From Sepiola atlantica (Eukaryota; Mollusca; Cephalopoda; Sepiida; Sepiolidae), in the NCBI GenBank assembly GCA_963556195.1, contig CAUVYP010000262.1, positions 1,900,701 through 1,964,700 of the forward strand: a stretch of 64,000 bases of DNA. The letters run 5' to 3'. Positions 22,387-34,244 of this stretch are shown here, piece after piece. Numbering within the stretch: the first letter of the stretch is position 1; each line of letters begins with the position of its first letter. Position numbers and translations under genes: made by a program. Under the pieces are notes generated by a model that worked only from the letters and a program-made list of their open reading frames with translations, ran no database searches and was not told the DNA's origin.

Positions 22387-23741
22387 GGATAATTTCTAAA
22401 TTACTACTGATTAACGTTAAAAAAATTGATATGTATCATGGATATGTATCATGTATCATTTATATGTATCATGTATATGTATCATGTATATATATCGTGT
22501 ATCATGTATATGTGTCATGTGTATGTATCATGTATACATATATGTATCATGTATATGTATCATGTATAGGTATATATATATATATATCATGTATCGTGGA
22601 TATGTATATGTATCATGTATGATGGATATGTATCATATATCATGTATCATGGATATGTATCATGGATATGTATCATGGATATGCATAATGTATCATGGAT
22701 ATGTATCATGTATCATGGATATGTATCATTGATATGTATCATGTATGATAGGTATGTATCATGTATACTGTATCATAGATATGTGTTATGTATCATAGAT
22801 ATGAATCATGTAACATGTATATGTATCATGTATATGTATATGTATCATGGGTATGTATCAATGATATATATCATAAATGTGTATCATCTATCCTTGATAT
22901 GTATCATGTATATGTATCATGGATATGTATCATGTATCATGGATATGTATATGTATCATTGATATATATATGTTTCATGGACATGTATCATGTATATGTA
23001 TCATGGATATATATATATGTTTCATGGATATGTATCATGTGTATGTATCATGTATCATACATATGTATCATGTATCATGTACCATAGATATGTGTTATGT
23101 ATCATAGATATGTTTCATGTATCATGTATCATGGATATGTATCATGGATATGTATATGTATCATGGATATGTATCTTGTATATGTATCATGTATCTTGGA
23201 TATGTATGATGGATCATGGATATTTATCATGAATATGTATCATGTATCATATATATGTATCATTTAACATATATCATATATATGTATCATGTATCATAGA
23301 TATGTATTATGGATCATAGATATGTATCATGGATATGTATCATGTATCATATATATTTATCATGTATCATAGATGCGTTATGTACCATAGATATTATCAT
23401 GTATCATGGATATGTATCATGGATATGTATCATGGATATGTATCATGTATCTTGGATATATATCATGGATATGTATCATTGATATGTATAATGTATCACT
23501 GATATGTATATTTATCATTGATATGTATCATGTACCATGGATAGGTATCATAGATATGTATCATGTAGCAAGGATGTGTATCATGTATCAAGGATATGTA
23601 TCTTGGATATGTATCATGTATCATAGATATGTATGATGGATACGTATGATAGATATGTATAATGTATCATAGATATGTATCATGGATATTTATCATGTAT
23701 CACGGATATGTATCATGGATATGTATCATGTACCATAGATA
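22387..23741. repeat. GATATGTATCATG satellite, copy 2b with duplicated leader
   Basis: The leader GGATAATTTCTAAATTACTA at 22387 matches 20408 and 1633, and the satellite then restarts. This is a tandem duplication of the leader-satellite-minisatellite block that is absent from the 1674-5063 copy. Confidence 0.92.
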
Positions 23742-24557
23742 TTATATTCTTCATTTTCAATCCTCTTATGATGGTCTTAATCATTTTACATCTTCTCATG
23801 ATATTCTTAATCATTTTCAATCCTCTCATGATATTTTTCATCATTTTCAATCTCCTCATTGTATTTTCAATCCTCTCATTGTATTTTTCATCATTTTCAA
23901 CCCCCTCATGATATTCTTCATCATTTTCAATTCTCTCATGATGTTCTTGATAATTTTCAATCCTCTCATGATGTTCTTCATCATTTTCAATCCCCTCTTG
24001 GTATTCTTCAGCATTTTCAATCCTCTCATAATATTCTACATATTATTCAATCCTCTCATGGTATTCATCAGCATTTTCAATCCTCTCATTGTATTCTTCA
24101 TCATTTTCAACCCCCTCATGATATTTTCTATCATTTTCAATCCTCTCATAATGTTCTTCATCATTTTCAATCCTCTCATGATATTCTTCAGCATTTTCAA
24201 TCCTCTCATCGTATTCGTCATCATTTTCGACCCGTTCATGATATTCTGCATCATTTTCAATCCCATCATTTTATTCTTCATCATTTTCAATCCTCTCATG
24301 ATATTCTTCATCATTTTCAATCCTTTCATGATATTCTTCATCATTTTCAATCCACTCATGATATTCTTCATCATTTTCAATCCTCTCACTCTATTATTCA
24401 TCATTTTCAATCACTTTATTCTTCTCCATTTTTAATCCCCTTATGATATTATTAATCATTTTCAATCCTCACATGATATTCTTAATCATTTTCAATCTTC
24501 TCATGGTATTCTTCATTATTTTCAATCCCATCATAATATTTTTCCTCATTTTCAATC
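23742..24557. repeat. 30-bp minisatellite, ~27 copies
   Basis: Matches about 4246-5063 of copy 1 unit by unit. The junction at 23741-23750 joins satellite to the middle of the 30-bp array, a deletion relative to copy 1. Confidence 0.92.
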
Positions 24558-24950
24558 GCCAAATACAAGGAGGCCTCTAGAGCTATACTAAAATAACTCT
24601 CGCTTATTCCCCTATCTTTTATCAGGGCAATAGTCTGAAGAAAAATGCAAAATAAACAATAATAACGTGACGATAGCATAAAATAATATCCGAACCTATC
24701 ACTAAGACGTCATGTACCTATCTATGTGACGTCATGTGCACAAGATAACATTAAAAATCGTGATCACATTAAACGAAAAAATGGCTATTTAACCCCTTAA
24801 AAATGAATCTTTTTTTTAATGTTTCGATATTATTTTCTCGAGGTTATGCCGGTTAAAATAATATCTAATTCGGAGGTGTTTGTTTAGTATTTTACAAGCC
24901 TTAGCGTTACATACATATCACAGATTTTTGCCTTATATATATTGAGAAGA
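24558..24950. other. Unique spacer, copy of 5064-5456
   Basis: Collinear with 5064-5456, including the rightmost TGACGTCA palindrome; the left one has one change. No gene seen. Confidence 0.6.
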
Positions 24951-25237
24951 CTAGCAGGGCTACCCGGCGTTGCTCGGGTTATAGAATAGAAGAAAAATCG
25001 CGTGTGTAACATCTTTATATTCAAACTTCTATTTCTCTCCCTTTCTCTATAGCCGTCTCTTTATCTTTCTACTTTTCTCTTCTCTGGTCGCCCAATTTCA
25101 CAGCTACTTTCTCATTTTGCTTTTGCGAAAGCTGTTTCTTCCCCACCATTCCTCTTACGTTGGCCAGGGCAAAAGTATGACATATTTCTATAAAAAGTAC
25201 CACCTCTGTCTGTGCCTTCTATATAGGTACATAATAT
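24951..25237 (-). mobile_element. Helitron 3' terminus (minus orientation)
   Basis: CTAG at 24951-24954, preceded on the minus strand by the ACCCG...CGGGT hairpin, with the same flank as at 5457. It is therefore a duplicate of that insertion, not an independent one. Confidence 0.85.
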
Positions 25238-25394
25238 ATAAGTACCTATCGCCACTCTGGTGTGAATGCTAAATCCGTATCTATTGTCGCCCAGGTGCGC
25301 ATGGTATGTACGTACTTATCGCCATCCCTGTTCACATGCTATATACGTACCTATTACAGCCCCGGTGCGCATACTATATACGTACCTATTGGCG
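25238..25394 (-). repeat. 35-bp minisatellite, ~4.5 copies
   Basis: Same Helitron-internal monomer and position as at 5746-5904 and 10359-10518. Confidence 0.85.
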
Positions 25395-27679
25395 TTGCAC
25401 GGGGATCACTTCTCCAGTCGCCCTCCTTCCACAGTTGCCAGGAGTAAAAGATGTCACGTACATGGTTGCCAATTCACCCTGGCTACACTATCTCCGGCCT
25501 CCCCTAAACTCTGCACTACCTCTCCATTCCCTGGAGTAAAAATGTAACATTTCTATTAAAAGTACCATATTTGTCTTCATTATTAATGTTAATAAGGGTG
25601 TTTGTTTATTTACTTCTTCATGTCCGTGTATGTTAGATAAAATAACCTAGGTCGATCAGGCCCCTCTGACAGCAGTCTTTGTTAATGATAATAATGGTGT
25701 CTATTTACTTCTTTCATGTTTGTGTATGTTGGATTAAATAACCTAGGTTGATCACCGATTAAATATTTTATATGAATATAATAAATGGTATCAATGGGGA
25801 AGAATAATTTTTTCTTTTAAATTCACCGATCGAGACATTATTTTATATGAATATAAATAATAGTGCTAACAATGGGGACCCTTCGTATACCATTCTACTC
25901 AGACTCCGTAATATACCATTCGGGTTGAACTCCAGGCCTTGACTCTTTCCTGAACATCAGGCTCTGACTCCTACCCGAACAATTAGGACCTGACTACTTC
26001 CTGAAGAGCTGACTCCGACTCCTTAAACATCAGGGTGACTCTTTCATATACTGCAAGCTCTGAATCTTTTCCCGAACCTCCAGCTTTGACTGTTTCACTG
26101 TTTGACTGCTCCCCGAACATCAGTTTTTTTTTTTTAATCCTGTGCTATGGTGTGTATAATAAACACACCTGCTCTATCTAGGATATTGATCTCTATTTAA
26201 TTAAACACTCGTTCTATGTAGGATAATGAGCACTTTTAAAATAAGGAGGCCAAGAGAGCACTATCACAATCAAGCGCCTAGAACTTGTTAAATTTCAATG
26301 TAAAAAAATGCTGACTGATTTGCTATTCTCTTTTACTGGATAACATTAAAAGCAGTGTTTAATTATTGATAACATTAAAGGGAAAATGCCAATGTTACCT
26401 TACTGTAAAGAATTTACTATTTTATGTTAACCTTCCACTAACCTTGCTCAGCAACAAATGTCTTAGCTGGGTTATTTAACATATATATATTAATTTTTTT
26501 TCATATGTTAGAACAATGATGACCGACGACACTCTTTCCCACACTTCTGATGGTCTTGTGTCTAATTTGTGTTATGAGTAAATGTAGTATTGTGGTGACT
26601 AACATTCTAGTTATAGTAGGATATACATTTTTATTACTTTAGAACACTTTTGAAAGCCTTGTTTTGAATGTAATTTTTTCATATTTTCTGCAAGTAAATA
26701 ATTCAAAGTTTAGTATTTGTTCAGATGTATGCTACAACCCTTAATTGGTAACTGAAGTCGGTACCAGTCCAAGTGTTTGGTTAACGTCCGTAAAAACTAA
26801 AAAGAATGAAAGTTTACAACTTGTTCAATAAAGCAAAAAGCAAATATAAGGTTATGAGTAAATGTGGTATTGTGGTGACTGATCATTCTAGTTAAAAGTA
26901 GAATAGACCGAATTTACAGAAAGCTGCTGTATTTAGGGTAAAGAACACCGACAGATTAAGCAGGTACACCTTACCAAGTGTTACACTGTTCTATCTAACA
27001 TATTGAACAGTTACTGATTTAGTATATATCCATTAGTAAATTACACACATGCTCTCTCTAGGATATTATGCACTGTTAGATTCACCATAAGACATACTAA
27101 GAGTCACACTATATTATAACACATACTTGCTCTATCTAGAGTATTAAGTACATCCAAATGCAGCATTTACTATTTTTGAGTGTCCTACTGCATTATTGCA
27201 CACATCTGTTGCATCTAGGGAACTGATCAGTGTTTTCTACAAAATATAACATTTAGAAAGTGTCCTAGTGTAGTAATTATTTATTGCTCCTGAGTTTGTT
27301 TCAGATTATAAACCTAGGCATGAACAACAAAACAATAGTCAAAAAATGTGCTTAACATATTTATGAAAAATGATTAGTTTATTGCTCAATATATTGAAAC
27401 ACATTTATTTTAAGTTTGTTCACCACTTTCAAGCAAGAATATAATGAAAAAAAACAAAAACAATTTTATATTTAAATGGGTGATTTTTATTTTAATGTGT
27501 CTTTTGAGAATGTGTAATTGTGTCAAAAGATAAAAACACAAATTTAAAAAAGGAACTGCAGCACTTAATGATATCAATCACAGAAACACATTGTTCAATT
27601 GTGATGTTTTAGTAATAACACGTTTTTTTAACCGTCCTCATTTTGATTATTTGTAATAAGATTTTTGCTATAGTCTTCA
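25395..27679. other. Duplicated AT-rich segment A, copy 2; no gene seen
   Basis: Collinear with 10519-12774. It carries the same degenerate CTGACTCC units, CTCTATCTAGGATATT repeats and two TGTGGTATTGTGGTGACT motifs (26586, allowing one change, and 26866). Similarity ends at CTTCA 27675-27679. There copy 1 continues into TTTTATAT, whereas this copy enters a Helitron 5' end. Confidence 0.75.
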
Positions 27680-28017
27680 TCTTCTTCTTCTATTATCTTC
27701 TCCTATATAAAGGCCAGTTGTCTGTCTGTCTGTCTGTCTGTTTGTTTGTTTGTTTGTATGTCCAGATACTCCTCCGAGAGGACCCAACACACAGTCACAC
27801 GGTTGACACCATTATGACCGGCCAGCCCCGGGACGTATAATATCTCAGAACCGGAAAAAAAATGGACTCTTCGGGGTTCGACTGAGCACTTTTCTCCAAT
27901 GGGGGGTGCCTTTTTCCTCGATTTTCAACGTTGTTTAGTACTAATTTGAGAAAATTTGAGAAATAATGCACCGTCATGATTTTAACAGGAAATGACGTCA
28001 GAGAAAATCCCTAACAG

Positions 28018-28295
28018 CTCTTTTTTGAACATGAGTTTATAGTGAAGCAAGTGTTGCTTAATCACAAACGGCACTTTTTTTGAACACGAGTCCATAGTCA
28101 AGCATGGGTTGCTTACTTACTAACAGCACTTTTTTGAACATGAGTCCATAGTGATGCAAGGGTTGCTTAACTCCTAACGGCACTTTTTGATACATGCGTT
28201 TATAGTGACGCAAGTGTTGTTTAATCAATAACGGCACTTTTTTTAACATGAGTTCATAGTGAAGCAAGGGTTGCTTAATCCTAACCACATTTTTT
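28018..28295. repeat. ~55-bp tandem repeat, 5 copies
   Basis: Units carry TTTTTTGAACATGAGTYCATAG and GAAGCAAGGGTTGCTTAATC, ending in CTAACGGCAC. The core AGCAA...TTGCT is a small hairpin. A second block with five units lies at 28655-28930, and a single relative (GAAACAAGGGTTGCTCAATC) occurs at 33390 and 38000 in the later units. Confidence 0.85.
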
Positions 28296-28484
28296 CTGTT
28301 GACATGATAACATCCTCCTAGGTATTACCTCCTCCTTTTTGAGAGGTGTGAAGTTAGTGTAGTATCAGTAAAATTAAAGTAATAAATAATTATGCTCCCC
28401 CACTGTTTTCACTAATATTTGTATGCTCCCCCATTGTTTTCACTAATATTTCTATACATATTGTATACATATTGAAAACTTGGG

Positions 28485-28610
28485 GTGGGTGTGGGCGGTG
28501 TCGGCATTCGCCGGTGTGAGCGCCTCAGGAGAAATTTGGGGAAGAGGGGGGGGGTATCGGCATTCGGCGGTGGGGCGCCTCAGGCCAAATCTGGAGATGG
28601 GGGATTGTCG
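28485..28610. repeat. G-rich repeat (GTCGGCATTCGCCGGTGTGAG)
   Basis: Two to three units of CGGCATTCGCCGGTG-AGCGCCTCAGGCCAAAT with long G runs. Related blocks lie at 33650-33890 and 38260-38500. Confidence 0.75.
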
Positions 28611-28654
28611 GCATAATGCAAAGTCACGATTTTAGCAGGAAATGACGTCAGAGG

Positions 28655-28930
28655 AAATCCATAACGGCACTTTTTTGAACATGAGTTTATAGTGAAGCAC
28701 GGGTTGCCTTATCCCAACGAAACATAAGTTTTTATTGAAGCAACTGTTGCTTAATCCCTAACGGCATTTTTTTGAACATGAGTCCATAGTGAAGCAAGGG
28801 TTGCTTAATTCCTAACGGCACTTTTTTGAACATGAATCCACAGTGAAGCCAGGGTGGCTTAATCAATAACGGCACTTTTTTGAACACGAGTTTGTAGTAA
28901 AGCCAGGGTTGCTTAATCCTAACTGCATTT
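28655..28930. repeat. ~55-bp tandem repeat, second block
   Basis: Same units as 28018-28295. The two blocks are each followed by GTTGACATGATA and a TATTACCTCCT segment (28300 and 28937), so the larger ~640-bp segment was duplicated. Confidence 0.8.
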
Positions 28931-29009
28931 CTTCTGTTGACATGATACCATCCTCCCAGGTATTACCTCCTTCTTTTTGAGAGGTGTGAAGTTAGTGTAG
29001 TATCAGTAA

Positions 29010-29640
29010 AATTAAAGTAATAAATAATTATGCTCCACCATTGTTTTCACTAATATTTGTATACATATTAAATAACGTCTCAATAAGTAAAGTAAGAAGA
29101 AAAATAATTATGCTCCACCACTGTTTTCATTAATATTTGTATACATATTAAATAACGTCTCAATAAGTAAAGTAAGAAGAAAAATATTTATGCTCCACCA
29201 TTGTTTTCACTAATATTTGTATACATATGATATAACGTCTAAATAAGTAAAGTAAGAAGAAAAATAATTATGCTCCACCACTGTTTTCACTAAAATGTGT
29301 ATACATATTAAATAACGTCTCAATATGTAAAGTAAGAAGAAATATAATTATGCTCCGCCATTGTTTTCACTAATATTTGAATACATGTTAAATAACGTCT
29401 CAATAAGTAAAGTAAAAAGAGAAATAATTATGCTCCGCCACTGTTTTCACTAATATTTGTATACATATTAAATAACGTCTCAATAAGTAAAGAAAGAAGA
29501 AAAATAATTATGCTCCACCATTGTTTTCACTTATATTTTTATACATGTTAAATAACGTCTCAATAAGTAAAGTAAAAAGAGAAATAATTATGCTCCACCA
29601 TTGTTTTCACTAATATTTGTATACATGTTAAACAACATTT
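29010..29640. repeat. 80-bp tandem repeat, 8 copies
   Basis: TGCTCCACCA or TGCTCCGCCA recurs at 29031, 29111, 29191, 29271, 29351, 29431, 29511 and 29591, an exact 80-bp period. The unit also carries TGTTTTCACTAATATTTGTA and AAATAACGTCTCAATAAGTA. No function is evident. Confidence 0.92.
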
Positions 29641-31488
29641 TTTTGTTTTGAACTCAAAATATTTCTTAGGGTTGGGGGAGAGTTAAAAATTAGGGGGCTG
29701 GAGAGATTTAGGGCTCGGGGAAAATTTTAGGGCTCAGGCCGAACTTTTTAGGGGTCAAGCCAAATTTTTTTGTTTTTTTTTGTTTTGAAGTCAAAATATA
29801 TCTCATGGTTGGGGGAGAGTGAAAAATTAGGGGGCTGGAGAGATTTAGGGGTCAGGGAAAATTTTAGGGGTGAGGACGAACTTTTTAGGGGTCACACCAA
29901 ATTTTTTTGTTTTTTTTGTTTTGAAGTCAAAATATTTCTCATCGTTGGGGGAGAGTGAAAAATTAGGAGGCTGGAGAGATTTAGGGGTCGGGGAAAATTT
30001 TAGGGGTCAGGACGAACTTTTTAGGGGTCAGGCCAAATTTTTTTGTTTTTTTTTGTTTTGAACTGAAAATATTTCTCAGTGTTGGGGGATATTGAAAAAT
30101 TAGGGGGCTGGAGAGATTTAGGGGTCGGGGAAAATTTTAGGGGTCAGGACGAACTTTTTAGGGGTCAGGCCAAATTTTTTTGTTTTTTTTTGTTTTGAAG
30201 TCAAAATATTTCTCATGGTTGGGGGAGAGTGAAAAATTAGGGGGCTGGAGAGATTTAGGAGTCGGGGAAAATTTTAGGGGTCAGGACGAACCTTTTAGGG
30301 GTCAGGCCAAATTTTTTTGTTTTTTTTTGTTTTGAAGTCAAAATATTTCTCAGGGTTGGGGGAGAGTCAAAAATTAGGGAGCTGGAGAGATTTAGGGGTC
30401 GGGGAAAATTTTAGGGGTCAGGCGGAACTTTTTAGGGGTCAGGCCAAATTTTTTTCTTTGTTTTGGTTTTGAACTCAAAATATTTCTCAGGGTTGGGGGA
30501 GAGTGAAAAATTAGGGGGCTGGAGAGATTGAGGGGTCGGGAAAAATTTTAGGGGTCAGGCGGAACTTTTTAGGGGGCAGGGCAAATTTTTTGTTTTTTTT
30601 GGGGAAATTTTTTTTGGACAATTTTAGGGGTCAGTACGAACTGTTTAGGGTTCAGGCCAAATCTTTTTCTTTTTTTTTGGTTTTGAACTCAAAATATTTC
30701 TCAGGGTTGGGGGAGAGTGAAAAATAAGGGTGCTGGAGAGATTCAGGGGTCGAGGAAAATTTTAGGGGTCAGGCGGAACTTTTTAGGGGTCAGGCAAATT
30801 TTTTTCTTTTTTTTGGTTTTGAACTCAAAATATTTCTCATGGTTGGGGGAGAGTGAAAAATAAGGGGGATGGAGAGATTTTGGGATCGGGGAAAATTTTA
30901 GGGGTCAGGACGAACTTTTTAGGGGTCAGGCCAAAGTTTTTTCTTTTTTTTGGTTTTGAACTGAAAATATTTCTCAGGGTTGGGGGAGAGTGAAAAATTA
31001 GGGGGCTGGAGAGATTTAGGGGTCGTGGAAAATTTTAGGGGTCAGGACGAACTTTTTATAGGTCAGGCAAAATTTTTTTGTTTTTTTTTGTTTTGAAGTC
31101 AAAATATTTCTCATGGTTGGGGGAGAGTGAAAAATTAGGGGGCTGGAGAGATTGAGGGGTCGGGGAAAATTTTAGGGGTCAGTACGAACGTTTCAGGGTT
31201 CAGGCCAAATCTTTTTCTTTTTTTTTGGTTTTGAAGTCAAAATATTTCTCATGGTTTGGGGAGAGTGAAAAATTAGGGGGCTGGAGAGATTCAGGGGTCG
31301 GGGAAAATTTTAGGGATCAGGCCGAACTTTTTAGGGGACAGGCCAAATTTGTTTGTTTTTTTTTGTTTTGAAGTCAAAATATTTCTCATGGTTGGGGGAG
31401 AGTGAAAAATTAGGGGCTGGAGAGATTTAGGGGACAGGGAAAATTTTAGGGGTCAGGCCAAATTTTTTAGGGGTCTGCCCAAATTTAG
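29640..31488. repeat. ~137-bp G-rich satellite, ~13 copies (unit 1)
   Basis: Each monomer runs from a T-tract (AAATTTTTTTGTTTTTTT) through GTTTTGAAGTCAAAATATTT, GGTTGGGGGAGAGTGAAAAA, TTAGGGGGCTGGAGAGATTT and AGGGGTCGGGGAAAATTTTA to AGGGGTCAGGC. The same family occupies 34245-36098 and 38826-54902. Several G runs of 4-5 per monomer on the plus strand make G-quadruplex formation possible. Confidence 0.92.
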
Positions 31489-32690
31489 GGGCGGCGATAT
31501 GTACGTATTTAGCTTCCACACCGGGGCGGCGATAGGTACTTATTTAGCATTCAGCGGTGGTGATAGGTACTTATATAGCATGTGCACATGGGCGGTAATA
31601 AGTACGTATATAGTATGCACACTGGGGCAGTGATAGGTATGTATTTAGCATGCGCACTGAGGCAGCGATCGGTTCATATATAGCACGCGAACCGGGGCGG
31701 CGATAGGTACGTATATAGCACGCGCACATGGGCGGCGAAAGGTACATGTTTAAAATTCACACCGGGGCATCGATAGGTACGTATTTAGAATTCACACCGG
31801 GGCGGCGATAGGTATGTATTTAGCATTCACACCGGGGCAGCGATAGGTATGTATTTAGCATTCGCACCGGGGTGGCGATATGTACGTATTTAGCTTCCGC
31901 ACCGGGGCGGCGATAGGTACGTATTTAGAATTCACACTGGGGCGGCAATAGGTACGTATTTAGAATTCACACCGGGGCGGCGATATGTACGTATTTAGCT
32001 TCCACACCAGGGCGGCGATCGGTACGTATTTAGAATTCAGGGGTAGCGATAGCTACGTATATAGCATGTACACATGGGCAGCAATAAGTACGTACATAGC
32101 ATGCGCTCTGCGGCGGCGATCAGTACATATATTGCACGCGCACTGGGGCGGCGAAAGGTATGTATTTCGCATTCGCACCGTAGTGGTGATAGGTACATAT
32201 TTAGCATTCGCACTGGGGCGGCTATAGGTACGTATTTAGCATTTGCACCAGGGCGGCTATAGGTACGTATTTAGCATTCGCACTGGGCCGGCGATAGGTA
32301 CGTATTTAGCATTCACACCAAAGCGGCAATATGTACATATTAATTATTCGCACTAGGGCAGCGATAGGTACTTATGTAGCATGCACACCAGGGCGCAATT
32401 GGTATGTCTTTAGTATTCGCACTAGGGCAGCGATAGGTACTTATGTAGCATGCACACCGGGGCGCAATAGGTATGTATTTAGCATTCACACCGGGGCAAC
32501 GATAGGTACTATTTAGCATTCGCAACGGGGCGGCGATAGGTACTTAAATAGTATCTGCACCGGGGCGGCGATAGGTACGTATATAGTATGTGCACTGGGG
32601 CGGCGATAGGTACGTATATAGTATGCGCACCGGGGTGATGATAGATACGTATATAGTATGAACACCGGGGTGGAGATAAGTACCTATATA
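31489..32690 (+). repeat. 35-bp minisatellite, ~34 copies (unit 1)
   Basis: Units read GGCGGCGATAGGTACGTATT followed by TAGCATTCACACCGG, the reverse complement of 1-592. The array sits immediately upstream of the conserved ~280-bp Helitron 3' block. Confidence 0.93.
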
Positions 32691-32967
32691 GAAGGCGCAG
32701 ATAGAGGTGTTACTTTTTATAGAAATATGTCATACTATTACCCTGGGCAATTGGAGAAATGGTGGGGAAGAAACAGCTTTTGCAGAAGGCAAAATTAGAA
32801 AGTAGCAGCGAAATGGGGCGACCAGGGAAGAGAAAGGTAGCAGATAAAGAGACGGCTATAGAGAGAGGGGGCGGACATAGAAGTTTGAATATAAAGATGT
32901 TACACACACGATCTTTCTTCAAATATATGTTTTTATGACCCCGAGCAACGCCGGGTAGCCCCGCTAG
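32691..32967 (+). mobile_element. Helitron 3' terminal block (unit 1)
   Basis: A conserved block ending CCCCGAGCAACGCCGGGT-AGCCCCG-CTAG. The CCCG/CGGG hairpin lies nine bases before CTAG, typical of Helitron termination signals. The next base pair is TC of the following element, with no host DNA between. Confidence 0.85.
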
Positions 32968-33650
32968 TCTATTATATAAAGGGCAGTTGTCTGTATGTCT
33001 GTTTGTTTGTATGTTCAGTATCTTCTCAAAAACTACCCGACGACATGTCAAAAAGTTGACATCTACAGGACCGCACAAATCCCGGATGTAAAATATCTAA
33101 AAATCGCGAAAATCGATTCACTCACTAGCACTCAACCGGACCACTTTCCGACAAAAGGTAGCAGTTTTTTCGTATTTTTCACAACGTTTTACACGTTAAT
33201 ATGTAGTAAATTCGAAATAATCTAATGTATTTATGTACTAATCCGATAAAAATGCCGAGTCACTATAAACATCCCATAATCCCTTGCCGGATGTACCCGG
33301 TCTTGCCCTAAATTGTGTCCGGTTGTATCAGATCATCCAATAACTTCTGTCCGGTTGCATCAATAACAACATAGGAATCCTACGTTAAGAGTGTGTAGTG
33401 AAACAAGGGTTGCTCAATCACATCCGCACCTGTCCCATAATCCCTTGCCGGATGTACCCGGTCTTGCTCTAAATTGTGTCCGGTTATATCAGGTCATCAT
33501 GACGTCAGAGAGTGGCAGATAATTTGAAAAATAATGCAAAGTGGCGGGAATAAATTCACTCACACTACAACCTTTTAATAGACACTAATATTCCTCCCAC
33601 TCCCTTCCGTTATCATGATAGGCATTACCTCCTCCTTTCATGTCAAATTG
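32968..33650 (+). mobile_element. Helitron 5' terminal region (unit 2)
   Basis: It begins with 5'-TC and TATATAAAGGGCAGTTGTCTG, then TGT/TTTG runs, as Helitron left ends in insects and other invertebrates commonly do. About 300 bp in lies CCCTTGCCGGATGTACCCGG, present twice about 159 bp apart (33280 and 33439). Any small frame here, such as on the minus strand across the 32710-33078 junction, is not conserved as protein. Confidence 0.8.
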
Positions 33651-33890
33651 GGGGGGGGGGTGACGGCATTCGCCGGTGTGAGCGCCTCAGGCCAAATTTG
33701 GGGGAGGGGGTTTCGGTATTCGCCGGATGGGCGCCTCAGGCCAAATTTGGGGGAGGGGGAGTGTCGGCATTCTCCGACGCTCACACCTTTTTGAGAGGGT
33801 GGAGATAGTGTAGTATCTGTTGCGAGGAGAGAGTGTCAGCATTCGCCGGTGTGAGCGCCTCAGGCCAAATTTTTTCTTGGGGGGGGGGAT
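33650..33890. repeat. G-rich repeat (CATTCGCCGG...GCGCCTCAGGCCAAAT), 3-4 copies
   Basis: Degenerate ~55-65-bp units, each with a GGGGGAGGGGG-like run. It is related to 28485-28610, and near-identical at 38260-38500. It could form G-quadruplexes. Confidence 0.8.
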
Positions 33891-33896
33891 ATTGAA

Positions 33897-34240
33897 CAAA
33901 TCTATAATAAAGACCAATGTGCATTTATTTGTATCTATAATAAAGACCAATGTGCATTTATTTGTATCTATAATAAAGACCAATGTGCATTTATTTGTAT
34001 CTATAATAAAGACCAATGTGCATTTATTTGTATCTATAATAAAGGCCAATGTGCATTTATTTGCATCTATAATAAAGACCAATGTGCATTTATTTGTATC
34101 TATAATAAAGACCAATGTGCATTTATTTGCATCTATAATAAAGGCCAATGTGCATTTATTTGTATCTATAATAAAGACCAATGTGCATTTATTTGCATCT
34201 ATAATAAAAGCCAATGTGCATTTATTTGTATCTATAATAA
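33897..34240. repeat. 33-bp minisatellite, 10 copies
   Basis: Units read TCTATAATAAAGACCAATGT followed by GCATTTATTTGTA. Thirty-three is a multiple of three, so both strands stay open across the array and yield 11-residue repeats. There is no start context or flanking coding sequence. Unit 3 has nine copies (38507-38818). Confidence 0.92.
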
Positions 34241-34244
34241 ACAG

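Larger units (their letters stand above)
27680..32967 (+). mobile_element. Helitron unit 1 (non-autonomous, TC...CTAG)
   Basis: The 5' end is TC at 27680, followed by TATATAAAGGCCAGTTGTCTG and CTGT/TTGT runs. The 3' end is the hairpin and CTAG at 32964-32967. The insertion lies between A and T relative to the empty copy at 12774/12775, as Helitrons require. The interior holds 55-bp, G-rich, 80-bp, 137-bp and 35-bp arrays and no Rep or helicase. Length is 5,288 bp. The 5' half is diverged from units 2 and 3, while the 3' half is almost identical to unit 2, so this could be a composite. Confidence 0.75.

Noticed and set aside
32710..33078. 122-residue minus-strand open frame repeated at 37320-37688
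   Set aside because: It spans the Helitron end-to-end junction and is repeated only because the 4,610-bp unit is. No domain is visible.
33897..34240. 11-residue tandem-repeat protein on either strand
   Set aside because: The 33-bp minisatellite leaves both strands open, and there is no coding sequence beyond the array.
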